Positions 47,997 through 60,693 of a stretch of 64,000 bases of DNA are shown here, piece after piece. Source of the DNA: Brachypodius melanocephalos (lineage: Eukaryota > Chordata > Aves > Passeriformes > Pycnonotidae); contig VZSR01003798.1 in assembly GCA_013398615.1 (NCBI GenBank), positions 7,408,258-7,472,257 of the forward strand, given 5' to 3'. Below the pieces are notes generated by a model. That model was given only the letters and a program-made list of their open reading frames with translations. It was not told the origin of the DNA and searched no databases. How positions within the stretch are numbered: the stretch's first letter is position 1; each line of letters opens with the position of its first letter. Both the position numbers and the translations under genes were made by a program.

Positions 47997-50900
47997 CTAG
48001 AGGAAAAAAATCCATATTTTTTTCAGTTAACTCTGTGCTTTTCAAACACTTCAGCATTTGCTCACAGAGCCTCCATGACTGAAGCACATGATTAAGAGAA
48101 AGAAGCTGTTCTAGGTGTTGATTGGGGATGGGGACAAGAGAACAATCTTCTAGGACATTTAAGAATAAAAAGTATGAAGTATATCAATAAGTAACCAAGG
48201 AAGAATAAGGAAACAAATTTTAACTAATTTGGCACTATGTAAAATCCACTAATGAGCATTAAATTTGCTTTACACACTTATTGCAATCCTTCTCAGCCTC
48301 AATACAAGAGCACAACATTCTTCTGTTTCAAAATGATGCTCAGAGAGAAAAAGAGTCACATTTTTTAGCAGGGGAACAAAAAGCCTTTTGTGGTCACAGG
48401 TCTTTAGACAGTGATGTTTTCCATCAAGCACACAGAGGCAGCTAGAACTGATAAATAGCTGAACCATAGTGAGATAAAAAGACTCTGGGCTCTACACACA
48501 CACATAGTGCACAAGCACTGAAGGGGCTTCTGCACCACATGACAAGCCTTGTCATAAGTGACAAAGAAACACAGAAACAGTAACGGATGATGGAGGTGGA
48601 GAACAGCAAAGGATGAACAGTTGAAAAGGTTTTAGGAAGAAAGAAAGGGTTCTGCAAAGGCAAGAACTTCATCCTTGTGCACAACAGCTCACCTTTGCAC
48701 ATCGTAGTTTGCGTTGAAGAGGCTGCCCTGCCACAGGCTGGTGATTTCTTCTGTCTCCTTTTCTGTGGGATTTCCCGACACTGTGACAAACATCATCAAA
48801 GTCTTCCCCTTCTTTGTCAGCTTCAGGATGCTTTCAGGCTTGCCTGGATCTATTTTGGAGAAATCTATTGGTGCTGGAGGCCTCTTGTGTTCAGGAAGAT
48901 CCCCCTCTTCAATGTCATCATCTTTCTGTTTTGGAAACGACAAGGAAGCTTTAAACTCAACTGTTCCACAAATATATTTCAGGTCTTTTTTTTTTTAATT
49001 TCTCTTTGTTTAGAGAATAACTGTGCTTTGATAAAATATTTTTAGCTGAATGATGCAGATGGTGAAACCAAAAGAAACAGTGACAGTTGTTTCAAAATAC
49101 TTCACCCAGAGTGCTCTTTCCACTTATAAACCTCCCCTGAAAATAATGCATATTTTCATATTGACAGGTGGAATCTCATTTTATCACACACTGAGAAATA
49201 TTTCAGCCTTAAGGGTAATTCAATACAATTCCATCTACGAAACTCATTAAATAGTATTATTTTTTTCTTTACAGTTTCACAAATATTTATTATGCATGTG
49301 AGATGAAATGTGAAAGTTGCAATAAAAAGCCTCATACACACATATATGAAAAAAAGATTCATCTGATATTGCTTTCAGAGGTCAAAACTCACTTCCAAGA
49401 ATCATATGATTGCTTGAGAATTTAAGTTTCCTTGCTTTAAACAATTAAACCAACAAGAATTCAGATTTTTCTGTGTGCTTATGCCACAGACTTTGATTAA
49501 AGGTTTCATGACTTTTCTAATGCACAGATGCAGCTCACAGCCTGAAAACATAATCACCCAGAGTAAATCACTCCTACAAAAAAGAAAAAAATTAACCTCG
49601 TGATGCCTCTGCTGAGACTGACAGCGTTTAAATATTTGGAAAGGCACAATCAAACTGCTGCTCCTCAAAACATTGTGACAACTTAGATTAAGCCAGAACC
49701 TGATTATCAGAAGATGACAAGAGTTCTCCAAGACAGCATTTATTTTCTTATTTTCTGTACAAAATGTCATGCAGTTGTGCTTAGAACTATCTAAAGGGTA
49801 AAGAAGGAAAAAAAAAAAAAAAAAAAAAAGCTTTTTCTTTGAAAAGTCTAGCAGACTGTCTTGGTTTAGGGCAAATTTGGGAGGAAACATCCAAACAGGT
49901 CTCTCTAGAAGGCAGATTAAAATGGCCCCTCCCCAGCTGATTTGGGAAAAGATTTCCTTGGAGAAAAGTGGAAAAAACCACCATATATTTAAAAGGCAAA
50001 GTATTCACAAGCATAAAAAATTAATATTATTAAACAATGGAACCTCTCACTGTTCTGAAGAGATGGCTAATTCATAAAGCCCTTCTCATGGGTGTAGCTG
50101 GGCTCACTCAGTCCCTTATCAGTCCCTCCAGTGCTGGAAAATGCCACATCCTGGGCCCTGGTGGGCCACAGGGCTGAGCTCCTGGTGTTTTCTGGGTTTT
50201 CTGTCCAGAGCAGGGCTGATCATTTACAAGAAAAAAAAAAAATAAATAAAGCCAAAGTCTGGGGAACTTCTCTGCCTCAGCTAGTTGAAAACTAACTAAA
50301 AGCAAAGGAGACTCTCTCCCGCTGTCCATGCTTCTCACACAGTCTGTGAGAAGGAAAGCTGAAGCTCTTATCTCTAAGATTTTGAATACAGCTGCCTCAA
50401 ACATTCCAGTGCTTCTCCTTCTCCCTACCTTCACTCTTAGAACTAGTTTTAAAGGTGCAAAACTTATTTATGGGCTAGACAGATGAATGGGGATACAATT
50501 AAGCATCATAAAGTTACCCCAGGACACAGACTTTCTCACTTAAATAGTAACACGAGGTTCCAGAGGGAAAGCACTACATAGACACAGGAAAACCTGCATA
50601 TTCTTCCCCTTGCTCCTCCCCTCAGCTCCCATTCTCAGAAATTTCTCACAAATTCCTCATATTTTGATTTTTAAAAACATTAGTAACACTCAATTGCTCT
50701 CCAATGATCAGTCAAGCCTGTTAAACCCTGAGCCTGTAACAATAATGAACTATTTAAAGCACCTGACATTTCAGTAACCAAGAAACCTCCGGCCTAGGTT
50801 CTCAGTTCTGTGTCCAGCTCCCCAAGACTCCAGGTGAGGCCCTTTCCATGAGGAAAATCCCTCGGTGGCTGCCTCCAAGCTCTAGTTGTGCAACTGAGCT

Positions 50901-52928
50901 GCTGAAGCACCTCTGCCTGTTTGCCTGTTTGCCATCCTTGTTTTCCACCAGATCACACTCCTGGATCACCAGGCAGTCATGCACATGGTGCAAGGGGCAG
51001 CACGAGATCCTGCACAGAGAGCTGCCTGCTCCTGCTAGGAAAGCTGCTGGAGCCACAGACTCAGGCTTGTGGCTGAACCTAAGCATGTCATTACCACCAT
51101 CCTCCAATGGTTTTGGACTAATTGCCAGGGAAATAAAAAAATACTTGGAGTAATTTCATTCAGTTGAAAGTAATGACATTTGATTCTGTACAGATCTATG
51201 CTCTGTGCCCCTCATTCCCAAGCACAGTTCCTGCTCTCACCCAAATTCACAGTGGCCCCTTTGTTTCTCATCCCACTCCATCAAGTGCACTCAAGCTCTT
51301 TCTTCTCCTCCACCCTCCGGCCACCATCCCCCTCAAGCTTTTCATGTTCCCTGTGTGTTCTGACTCCCATTCAGCCAAATGCCCTGCAGCTGACCATCCC
51401 AGGAGACCAAACAACCCCCAATTGTTGAGCCCTGCCCCAGTCCCTGTTCTCCGTGTGCCTCTCCTTAGGGACACCCCCAGCACCAGCAGTGACTCCCCAG
51501 CTGCTCTGCCACATCTGCATTTGTGCAGTACACTGTGACCTGGATCATGGACCTGCTCCAGCTGAAAAATCCCTCAAAAACCTCCTGACCTGCCCACGAG
51601 GACTGGAGCAGAATATACAATCAAGAGTTACAACAGCATTAACTCGAGCCTCTCTTTCAGCCATCTCATTAAAGAGAGATGTTCATCTTTTAAGATTTCT
51701 TCCTACAAGGCTAAATTTGGTTCCAGTTGGGCAATATTACGGCTTGATTTTTTAGCAGCTGGGCCCTTGGTTGATACCACCAACAGAAAAGTGAACATTG
51801 AGCTTTTCACTAATTTTATTTAAAATTTAACTCGATTTTCTAAGAACTTCCCTTCCTAAAGGGATATATGCAGTAACAACCGATGGGATGAACAAGTCCA
51901 TAACCTGCCCACCAGGACCAAGGCACACATCCATACTTCCTGTTACTTTATCTAAAATTCACACATAAAACACACTTCACCTTGATCTACAGCTGCAACT
52001 GGTGTAACATGAACCAGAAGTTTTCTCTCTATTATTTCCTTCAGGGTTTTTTGCAAAATATTCCAGGAGAAAACCTCACGGGAAAAAATAAATAACAGCG
52101 AGGAGCACTCTGGCATTTATCAGATGATGGAACATAACATAGTGAAAAGAATCTAGAAGTGGCATGACAACCACATGGAGAAGAGAGTGATGGGAAACCG
52201 CCAAGGAAAGTTAAGGCTGATAAGGATAAAGGCGACGAGAGAGAGCTGGAATTAGAAGTTGTTACTACGAGGAAAGATGGGAAAGAAACACCAAACCAAA
52301 ACAGCGACGTATCTACCCTGTACATTTGAACTGAGTATTTCTCCTGGTATCCACCCCTCGGTCACATGTGTATCGCTCAATACTTCGAAAACACCAGACT
52401 TTTCAGCCAGACGAGGCTGCTGGCAGGCACCGAGCACCTGGCTGGGTGCTGGGGCTCTGGGAAGACGAGACAGGGCCGGCTGGGCAGGGCAGGCGGAGGG
52501 CCGCTCGCCTCGACTTTGAAACCCCCACACACGGACCCAGAGCCTCCGAGGGAAGAACACGGCACCGGCCACCCTCCACCAGGCTCCTGGATCACTCCCG
52601 CCCGGTCCCGACCAGGCCCAGGGATCCCCCGCCTTTCCGGGACGGGCCAGAGCGGCCGCTGCCCCGCGGAGCTGCCCCGGCCCGGCCCCGCCGCCCCCCG
52701 GCAGCCGCGGCGTTCTCTCCGCGTGGTGCGGGCGGATCCCGCCGGCCCCGGCGCCTCTCGCACCTCCCACTGCTCCAGCAGCCGGGCCATGTCCGCGTCG
52801 TTGTAGTCCCGAATGTCCTTCTTCTTGGGCGGCCCCTCCCGCCGCTTCCCCTCCGAGCCGCCGGTCGCGGCCGCCGCGCTCAGACACAGCGCCAGGGCCA
52901 GCAGCGTCCAGCCCGCGGCCGCCGCCAT
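47732..52928 (-). CDS. MESD: MESD, LRP5/6 chaperone (3 exons)
   Basis: MESD (MESDC2, Boca orthologue) is an ER chaperone that helps the beta-propeller/EGF modules of LDL-receptor family members fold, notably LRP5/LRP6, and so supports Wnt signalling. Exons at 52928-52764, 48925-48693 and 47996-47732 join in phase to 663 bases, 220 residues plus TGA. The protein has a hydrophobic signal peptide (GWTLLALALCLSAAAA) and then the conserved KKKDIRDYNDADMARLLEQW. The core includes DFSKIDP, KGKTLMMFVTVSG, TEKETEEITSLWQGSLFNAN and AIFMLRDGGYAWEIKDFL. A lysine-rich tail ends in REEL, a KDEL-like ER-retention signal (human REDL). The start is chosen at 52928 because the signal peptide follows at once and the Kozak context is strong (aagATGg). 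An in-frame ATG lies 51 bases upstream. The gene is convergent with CEMIP. Confidence 0.97.
48693..48925 (-). CDS. MESD: MESD exon 2
   Basis: The minus-strand acceptor is ttccaaaacag and the donor is ag|gtgagc. It encodes KDDDIEEGDLPEHKRP through NANYDVQ, the core chaperone domain. The codon split at the 3' end (ag|g) gives R, as in human VQRFIVG. Confidence 0.97.
49809..49829 (+). repeat. Poly-A tract
   Basis: About 21 consecutive A lie 27 bases before the solo LTR within MESD intron 1. It could be a retroposon tail remnant or a simple tract. Confidence 0.8.
49857..50526 (-). mobile_element. Solo LTR of an endogenous retrovirus
   Basis: The ends form an inverted repeat, TGTCTTGG at 49857-49864 and CCAGGACA at 50519-50526, with one mismatch. 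A perfect 5-bp duplication CAGAC flanks it (49852-49856 and 50527-50531). The inside resembles songbird LTRs I remember (gggctagacagatgaatggg, ggtgcaaaactt, gggcaaatttgggaggaaac). No internal retroviral genes are present, so it arose by LTR-LTR recombination. A 5-bp duplication is typical of ERVL-type insertions. Minus orientation is inferred from the intact TGTCCTGG start and a CATAAATA TATA-like box on that strand. Confidence 0.8.
52764..52928 (-). CDS. MESD: MESD exon 1 (coding part)
   Basis: The 55 codons run from ATG to LLEQWE, with donor gag|gtgcga on the minus strand. The exon carries the signal peptide and the start of the mature protein with the conserved DIRDYNDADMARLLEQW motif. Confidence 0.96.
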
Positions 52929-52931
52929 CTT
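52921..52931 (-). promoter_or_regulatory. MESD: YY1-type motif over the MESD start codon
   Basis: The minus strand reads AAGATGGCGGC exactly at the MESD ATG (52928-52926). This is the classic YY1 consensus that often overlaps the first ATG of CpG-island genes, so it may both bind YY1 and form the start context. Confidence 0.55.
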
Positions 52932-52984
52932 CTGCCGCTCTCGGGAAGGCGGCCCCGGCCGGTTCATGGGCGGGGGCAACCAGG

Positions 52985-53235
52985 GCCGGGAGGAGGAGCT
53001 GGAAGGGCAGTGCGACGGGATGGATCAAACCGGGAGGAGGAGCTGGAAAGGCGGGTCGGGCCGGGAGGAGGAGCGGGAAGGGCGGTGGGATGGATCGGGC
53101 CCGGAGGCGGAGCTGGAAGGACGGCGGGGCGAGATGGATCGGGCCGGGAGGAGGAGCTGGAAGGGCAGCGGGGCAGGAGGGGCCGGGAGGAGGAGCTGGA
53201 AGGGCCGAGAAGAGGAGCGGGAAGGGCGGATCGGG
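52985..53235 (+). repeat. Degenerate minisatellite in the MESD promoter
   Basis: Seven copies of a core like ccgggaggaggagctggaag begin near 52985, 53029, 53060, 53099, 53143, 53182 and 53209, with spacings of 27-44 bases. Several are linked by gatggatcgggc. The array starts about 55 bases upstream of the MESD start codon. Confidence 0.85.
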
Positions 53236-53409
53236 CTGGGTTGGGCGCGGCCCGGGCCGGTCCCCGGAGCGGCCGAGGCTGACGGGCACTGCCCGCTCTC
53301 CCCGCCGCTTCCCGGGTGCAGCTGTCCCCGCACGAAGCCGCGCTCCAGGCTGTGCAGCCCCCGGTGCGGTCCTGCAGGGCCCGCGCAGGGAGTGAACGCT
53401 GGGCACTGA

Positions 53410-56400
53410 CTGGTTAAAACGAGTAAATAAATGCTGGGCCCAGCGCCTGGGATCTAAACTATGTGGTTGTTTCTTGTTGCTTTCTTTTAAAAACAGGATG
53501 AGAAGTATCTGGGTTTGCTGATCGGTGTGATGGGAACTGGGCCCATTGCATGAGTCTTCTGATTACGACTACTGTCTCAGCAACATTAGGTTTCTAAAAG
53601 AAAATGATTAAAATTAATGCTGTTTGTTTCTAAAACACAACTCCAGAACATCTGACCACCACAAAGAACAGATACGGGTTTTCCTTCGTACAGGCCTTTT
53701 TTCCATTATCTAAACCAAATAACATGCATGGATGTCTGCACAGCCTTATTTCAATCCAGTCTTCATTTTTTCCTCGTAGCATTTTAATTACAAATCGCAC
53801 AATGTTGTCTTCTACTTTTCACTTTAGATTCCAGTAAGTTCAAACTTGGGAATTCAAGAAAGCATCACTGTTACTGCTTCTGGTAGATATTAATTGCAGT
53901 CAGGCTGATTAGTAAACAGGCTGCTTTTCCATTCCAGCATGGAAGGCAGACCAAGGTCCAAGCAGAAGAACTAACTCTGTTGAGAGAACTCTTCAACCCG
54001 AATTTTGTTACTGCATCATGCTCCCCAAAGCCTGGACGAACTCTTGAAGTGCCCAGATGCTGCAGGGCCATGTAGCTGGTGAACACGAGGGAGACACGGC
54101 ACATGAAGCAGCAGCATGCCGAGCACATGTACTGTGAGAAACAGCAGAGGAGGATGTGGGATCCAAGATTTCAGCACCCCCATAAACAACCAGCCTGGGC
54201 TGCAGCCTCCATGTGTTTTATAACATTTCAGACACGCTGCCAGTGCCTGAGGAACAGGAAGCAGCCCAGAGCTATTCGTGGAGCTTGTTAAATGTACATA
54301 ACTGAAACAGGGTTTAGACAAGTACTTCTCACAGAGCTGTCCAATACCAGAGCCACTAATGAGCACATTTGCTTGGTGATTTCTCATTAAATATAACGAA
54401 CATCAGGTATACTACATCAGATTGCCGTGATTAATGAGGTTTTACTAAAATAGGTTTCTCCTAACTTTTGTTATTACTGGATCATGCATACATTCACTGG
54501 AAAAAAAAAATATTCCATCTTGGAATGCTGGACTCACAGCATAAAATATTTTCATTGAATTTCCACTAGGAAATATTTTCTTCAATTCTGTTTTTTTTCT
54601 TGTTAGAACAAACCAAGCCAACTTACTTTCTTTAATATCTGATACTATGTTCAGATATGGATCTCAAAAGTAACCTGATTCCCTTTGATAGGTGATTTGT
54701 TCAGTATGCCCAGGACTGCACCAAACAACACTACACATTTCCTTGTTGTGCCAATAAAAGCTTTAATTTGAAAAGGAGGTAGTTTTCATGCTTGGCTCTG
54801 ACTTTGAGACTACCTCTGTTCAGGCAAAAATTGTGTGTCTGGGAAGACTCGTTCAAGTCTGCTGCTTGTGGGGTCAGCTGCAGGACAAACACCTGTTCAG
54901 CCCCTGTTCTCTGCTGTTCCTCTTTCCCATGCAAGAAACAAACGCAATGCAGCACACACCACTGACAGCAGCAAATTAAACTGCATTTTCTTTTTATTGA
55001 AGCACACTGTGTTTTGATCAGAGCATCAACTGAATCATGAAAATATGCTTTTTATAGCTTAAGCCTTTTCACATTTCTTAACAGTTTTTATAGTCCTAGC
55101 AGCTAATAGTATTAGGATTGCAATACAGAATGTATCAGATAATATTTCATTGTAGATTGCAAGAATAAGGTGGTAAATGCTTTACCTTGTAGCTGAAAGT
55201 CCCATCTAGTCATGCCAGGGAAGGTCTCTAGCCCTGGACTGTCATTTTTGCTTCTGCAACACTCAAATTTTATTAGTAGTACCTTTAATTATAAAGTTAT
55301 ACCTTATCAGAAAGGCAAATTTACCTTCCCTTGTATACTCTTTTCATTATTGAGCACAGCTGGGTCAAGCTGTAATATGAGAGGATTCAGGATGTTCTAA
55401 ATTTCTGTTAATGAAGTTTGAGATTCTATTTTTTTTTTCCATTTTTGGAACTATATTTGTGCAAAATGTATTTTCCATACCATTCTTTCTTATGAGTTGG
55501 GAGAAGAATATGACTTTTTAACTGCTGAAAGCTCTCTCAAGTCTTTGCTGATGTTGGAGTTTTATATGCAATTTTCTATTTTAAAGTGGATTCCTATTTG
55601 TCACATTTTACTTTTCTTTGCAAACACAGTACAGTAGAATCTTAAAGCTTGTTCCTTGACAATCCTTGGAATGAAACCTTAGAAAGAACAAAGAACCTGA
55701 CTTCATTAAGGCAAAGGCAGTGATTCAGACATGAAATTCTAATTCAGGTACTAACCTCAAAATTCCGACTCTGACTTGAGTTTTGAACATAAATCTTTAC
55801 CCTAAATTTATGTTATCCTGTGCACGTGCATTCTATAAATTAGAATTTATTGATGGGATGGAGATGTTTGACAAGTAACATCCCAGCTTTATGTCACTAC
55901 CTATCTGCTCAGGGTTGGGGAGGGGGTATGATGCCTGACTGTCTAGTCAGCTGCATCAAAGCTATACAGTGTGATCCTTAAATTCAGAAACACCACAGAA
56001 TGGTCTTCTTAGTACTCATTTTACTGTAAGGTTTGCCACCAATCTGTGCTGGTTAAAACTATGTACTGGTTACACAATTTAAAGTTACCCTATTAAGAAA
56101 AGAATTACATTAAATCAATGTCAAAGAAGATTTACACAGTTCCCAGAGGAATTCCATTTATAGTCTAATTTTCACAATCTAAATGAAATTAATTTTGCAG
56201 TCCCAATTTCATTTTAGGTTTACAGGTCAGCTTTGGCACCTACATCTAATGTAAGTAATCCATTACATGAACTTCAGATGAATTAGAGGTGCTAGGCTTA
56301 GCCCTGCTCACAGAACACAGAGGCACAATGAGAGCAGTGTAGGATCAGAGATTCCTGTGAAAACATCTATTAAATTTCTCTCATGATACATATTAAAAGA

Positions 56401-59400
56401 GGGCAGGGAGGGGAGAAATCCAAACCCTTCTGTAGAGTATTACAGCTACAGGACAGAACACACCACCAAAAGTGCAATGCAGGAAGGGTGGGCCCTTGCA
56501 CATTTTGTTCAAAATACCATGTTTTCCTTTGATCTCAAAAAAACCCCCATACGTAAGAGCCTAAGGGAGGGTCTTGGATTCCTGTTTATGCTGGACCACT
56601 CTCACCAACAGCATTTGCCACTCTTCCAAGTGAAATTTGCAGTTTCAAGGCTGCAAACTTGCCTCTGGCCCTTCTCACCTGCTCCAGGGAGGGAGAACAG
56701 ACTCAAGGAGCAACACAGCCCCTCCTGGGCACCACGACACACGAGGTGCAGGAGGGATGTCTGTGTGTGTAAATGGCAGGCAAGAACAAGAAGCAAAAAG
56801 CCATTACTGGCTGTATCCACATAAAATATGGCACAGCTGTCCATTCAGTGCAAGAGGGGTTTTGTAGCTGCATTTTCCTTTTCATGAAAATGTGTCTTTT
56901 TTCCATGTTGATGTATTAAATTATCCATGGTAACAGCAGGGGACAACCAATCGATTATATACGGCGAGTGGTGAAACAGTGCAATAAATGGGGAACAAAA
57001 GGACAACAAAAGAAAAACCTCTTTTGCTGTATTACCTTTCAGCTGAGAAACGGGAACTGACCAGCATCCCACTACTGGGATATTTACATTAATGGAGTCT
57101 ATGTAATAAATTTGTTCTTAACTTTGATCCTGTGTTTTTGGCTATGCCATATTAAAAAAAGAACAAACACAAACCACCCCATCGGAACACCAGGGTTAAT
57201 TAAACCTGCATGTGAAAGCCCACCCACTATTCTAAAACCCATTTATTTATAGACAAAAGAAGAAACAAAACTTGTGATTGTGTTTGCATTTTGCTCTCTC
57301 AAGTGCCCAGTTAACTGTTCCTCCAGATCTGTGTTTTTGGCTACAAGCAGACCAGTTCTCGCGTTGCATCCCCAGTGCATGGACCATGGCTACCTCTGCA
57401 GACCTGAGACAGACCCAGACCTCACCGTTTTAGTCTCTCATGAAGTAATGGCTGTAAGTATTGACCACAAAACACTTACTCAGCACCAAAACATTTAAGA
57501 CAAAATAGATCTTAAAAACAGTAAGCTGGTCAACACACTTGCCTTCCCTTCTGTGTGACTTACACTGCTGCAGAGAGGAAGGCCCATTTTCATCCACTCT
57601 CTTCTGCAAAGTCTGCCTTGATCTTGATGTATTTCTTCCATCAGTCCCTGCCACCTTTATCCTCCTATGATTTTCAGTTTACAGCCTGACAAACCAGCTG
57701 CATCCCTCAGAACTGGAGCTATCATTCCTGTAATTACCACCTCATGGGTTTAGTCACATACAGCTGACACAGGGGAACCACTGAATTGCCTTTTATTCCT
57801 TCATCAGCTAGCTCCCTATTAGGTTAGATCAATACATCTACACAGGGAAGTAATATAAAGAAGTACAACCCACTGTATAGTAACTTCCTCTCACCAACCT
57901 GGCCACATATAGTGCTCATGAAATTATTACAACTTGGTATTCTTCAGCTATTACTCAACAGTGGCTACACTGGCAAAAATCAATTCCTCCTTCACAAAAA
58001 AAATATTTTACTAAGCAATAGAAGGGCCAAGTCCTGTCAGATGATTCAGGAAAGAAGACTTCAGACTCCAGTTTCTGTTGTACTAAGCACAATGCAAAAT
58101 AAAGATCAATGTGACAAAAGAAGAGCTCATACAAGTAAGCCAATCTTCTGTACACGACTAAGCCACATTAAAAAGCCTTTTAATCCGTTGTATCTGACAA
58201 TGCCTGCTGGTTTGAACCCCAGAGAGTTAATTCATTCCGACTCTGTGAAAGTGAAATCTTTCTAAAGCCAAGAGTGGCCACCTGATTTTCACATCTTCCA
58301 AGTTTTTATACCAATTCAGTGAGCTGCCCAGGTCCTGTGGATCACCTCTGCACTCAGCAGCCATGAAATAAATGGGTATGAACCCATTCTCCTTTGAAAG
58401 AGACATGCAGAAGGCTTACGAAGGAAATACCCACCCCAAACATCCCTGGGTATGAGTTTCCTCCTCCCTCCCAGAGATGTGTGTGTGCATGTACTCTAAA
58501 GCACGTACCTTGCTGACTCCCAGCTCTGCTCAGGTTACCAGCCCAAGGGAATCCACCTCCAAGGCTGCCTTTTAGAATGAGGCTGTATGTTCATGGGAAA
58601 CACAGACCAAGAGGGAATCCAGCCAGGCCAGGTGTACCCAGGCAGCGATCCTGCAGTCTGTAGGATGGATCTAACAGGGAGCTGCTCCAGGAAATGCCAG
58701 GTCCATGGCAAAAATGACTAATGAAGGTGGTATTTTCTACATTATTTTTTTCAAAAAGCAAAAGCCAAGTCGCTCCTCCCCAAACACTAAATATGCAGAA
58801 GAGGTAAAACACCCAGGGCTGCTATGGGAGAATTGCATTTGGCAAGACTTCCTTGGACACTGTCCATATGCAACACCTACTAAAGGACAAAACCTACCAG
58901 TTTTCCCCCTTGCTAATACTGAGGCAGATAAGGACTGGATCAGTCTTGTAGATGGGTTATAAGAGCTAGAAATATACTTACAGTTACTGAGAGCTTTGGT
59001 GGCCCTGTCAGCTTGTAGGAAGTGCCACAGTTAAGGCCCATCTGGGTTTCTGCGGAGGGGGACTAGTAGAGGAGGCCCTGCAGGACCTGTCCAAACCAAG
59101 GATCTCTCTGCTTTGTCCTTGGGGAATGGCACAAATCACACACAGCATCATGGCAGGCAGCAGCATCTAAAAATGGAAAAGATTATTAGGTAATGAAACA
59201 CCTCTTCTAGCCAGGGATGAGACCTACGTTTTCAAAAATGAAATCTTTCAAACCCTAATTAAATGTAGTCAATCCTCATTAAAGATAAACTAGGTTAGTA
59301 TTTATGAGAGACATTCCTTCTGCTGCATACTATCTCACCTCATTTAAGAACATATCTGGAAATAGTTTGAAATACAGTTCAGCTGGTTTCTTCTGTCCAT

Positions 59401-60480
59401 TGATTTTTATTTTCTAGAGTACTCTGAAATCATTCCTATTTATGCTTTTGAAAACTAGTTTCTGGCAGTAAGCCAAAATTGTTTAGGCCCAAGTCATGAC
59501 CTTCCTTGAAACTGCTATAATGTGACTCAAGTAAACAGAATTTTCCTCACACTGTTTTTGTGAGGCGGGATGGGTGGAGAACTGCCCTATTTTTGACACA
59601 CCCATGGACCAGCATCTACCGCTTTCCTCAGGCCTGGGTTTATGGCAAGGACTTCCCCCGCCCTCCAAATATGTACACCCTGTTAATCCCCTGCTTCCAC
59701 ATCTGTGTTCATCCTGCTCACATCCTGCTCCACAGGTAGAACGCCAAAGGTTTTTTTAGCTAATGGCTGAGAATATGTGCAAATAAACTTGTCTGAAGCT
59801 CTTTAAATGTATGGAATCCATTAGGTGGGCTCTGTTTGTGCTGGGACATTGTTGGATCTGACCTGCAACTGCAAGTGAGGAATCTGGTCCAATTTCCATT
59901 TATTTCAAGGTCACTTATACCCCTGCAGTATAGGAATGCAGCAGGATGTTAACTGGGAATTGGGACAAATGTACTTCTGGAGTTGTGTAACCTATTAAAT
60001 GCATTGTATATTAGGCAGCTGACTTAATAATTCTGATTGAAAGGAACAAAATAATATTATTTAGCTGCAGTTTAAGCTACAGCAAAATATGTAGTAAATG
60101 TAAGATGTGGTTTCAACATGGGCTTTGATTAATTAGAATTATATTGATGCAGATACTGTGCAACAGGACAATTTGATGTGTGCCTCAGGTTTACTGAGCG
60201 TAACATCTTGCTTTTGACAAGAATCGTCTCAAAAAGTTCTCGGGGTGCTGCAGAATGGAAACAGATCAGAGAAAGTCTTTGTAGAGCTTTCAGTACACAG
60301 CAGTGTCAGTTGGTTTACATTTTCCCTGCTAAAGTCTAATAAACAGTAACCAGTGTTCAGAAATAGCGGCAGAAACGGGAGAGCAACAGACCAAATTCGT
60401 CTGCATTGGTTTAAAATCTGGGTCAAGGCCAGTGCTGAGAGCACTATTTCTGTGTAAATGAAGCTGCACAATCCCCCATC
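53410..60480. other. Intergenic region between MESD and TLNRD1
   Basis: This is 7 kb of AT-rich DNA between divergent promoters. None of the open frames here (up to about 117 codons) resembles a known protein or shows convincing splice structure. Some stretches, for example around 59870-59930 (gaggaatctggtcc...), look like very old repeat remnants. I see no RNA gene. Confidence 0.6.
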
Positions 60481-60693
60481 CCGCGTTTACAGCACTCCCG
60501 ACGGCCAGCCCGGGCCGGGTACCTGGAGCATCCCCGCGGGATGAGGAGCGGCGGGGCCCGCGCTCCGAGCCGCGCTGACCCGGGCTCTGTCACTCGGCGC
60601 CGGCACAGGAACGGGTTCTGCCACCCGGACCGGGACAGCCCGACACAGCGCTGCCCTGCGGGCCGGGAGCTCCGAGCAGAACGCCGCACTCAC

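Larger units (their letters stand above)
48926..52763 (-). other. MESD: MESD intron 1 (3.8 kb)
   Basis: The intron contains a 670-bp solo LTR (49857-50526), an A tract at 49809-49829 and a pyrimidine-rich stretch around 51170-51540. Its first part (52430-52763) lies in the promoter CpG island. No additional exon is supported. Confidence 0.75.
52430..53410. promoter_or_regulatory. MESD: CpG island / MESD promoter
   Basis: This is a GC- and CpG-dense segment spanning the start of MESD intron 1, exon 1 and about 480 bases upstream of the start codon. No TATA box is evident, consistent with a housekeeping CpG-island promoter. Long open frames on both strands here are composition artefacts. Confidence 0.85.

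Noticed and set aside
52985..53235. Possible CRISPR-like array
   Set aside because: The units are degenerate with irregular 27-44-base spacing and no conserved repeat/spacer alternation, in a vertebrate promoter. It is a minisatellite.
52368..53282. 304-residue plus-strand open frame opposite MESD exon 1
   Set aside because: It is a composition-driven antisense frame across the MESD exon and minisatellite, with no recognisable domain.
52252..53406. 384-residue minus-strand open frame over the MESD promoter
   Set aside because: It runs in a different frame from MESD exon 1 and through intron and promoter. Its proline/arginine-rich content follows CpG-island composition and the minisatellite.
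56477..58265. Open frames of about 115 residues in the MESD-TLNRD1 intergenic region
   Set aside because: Their lengths are expected by chance, with no motifs, no convincing splice sites and no recognised homologues.
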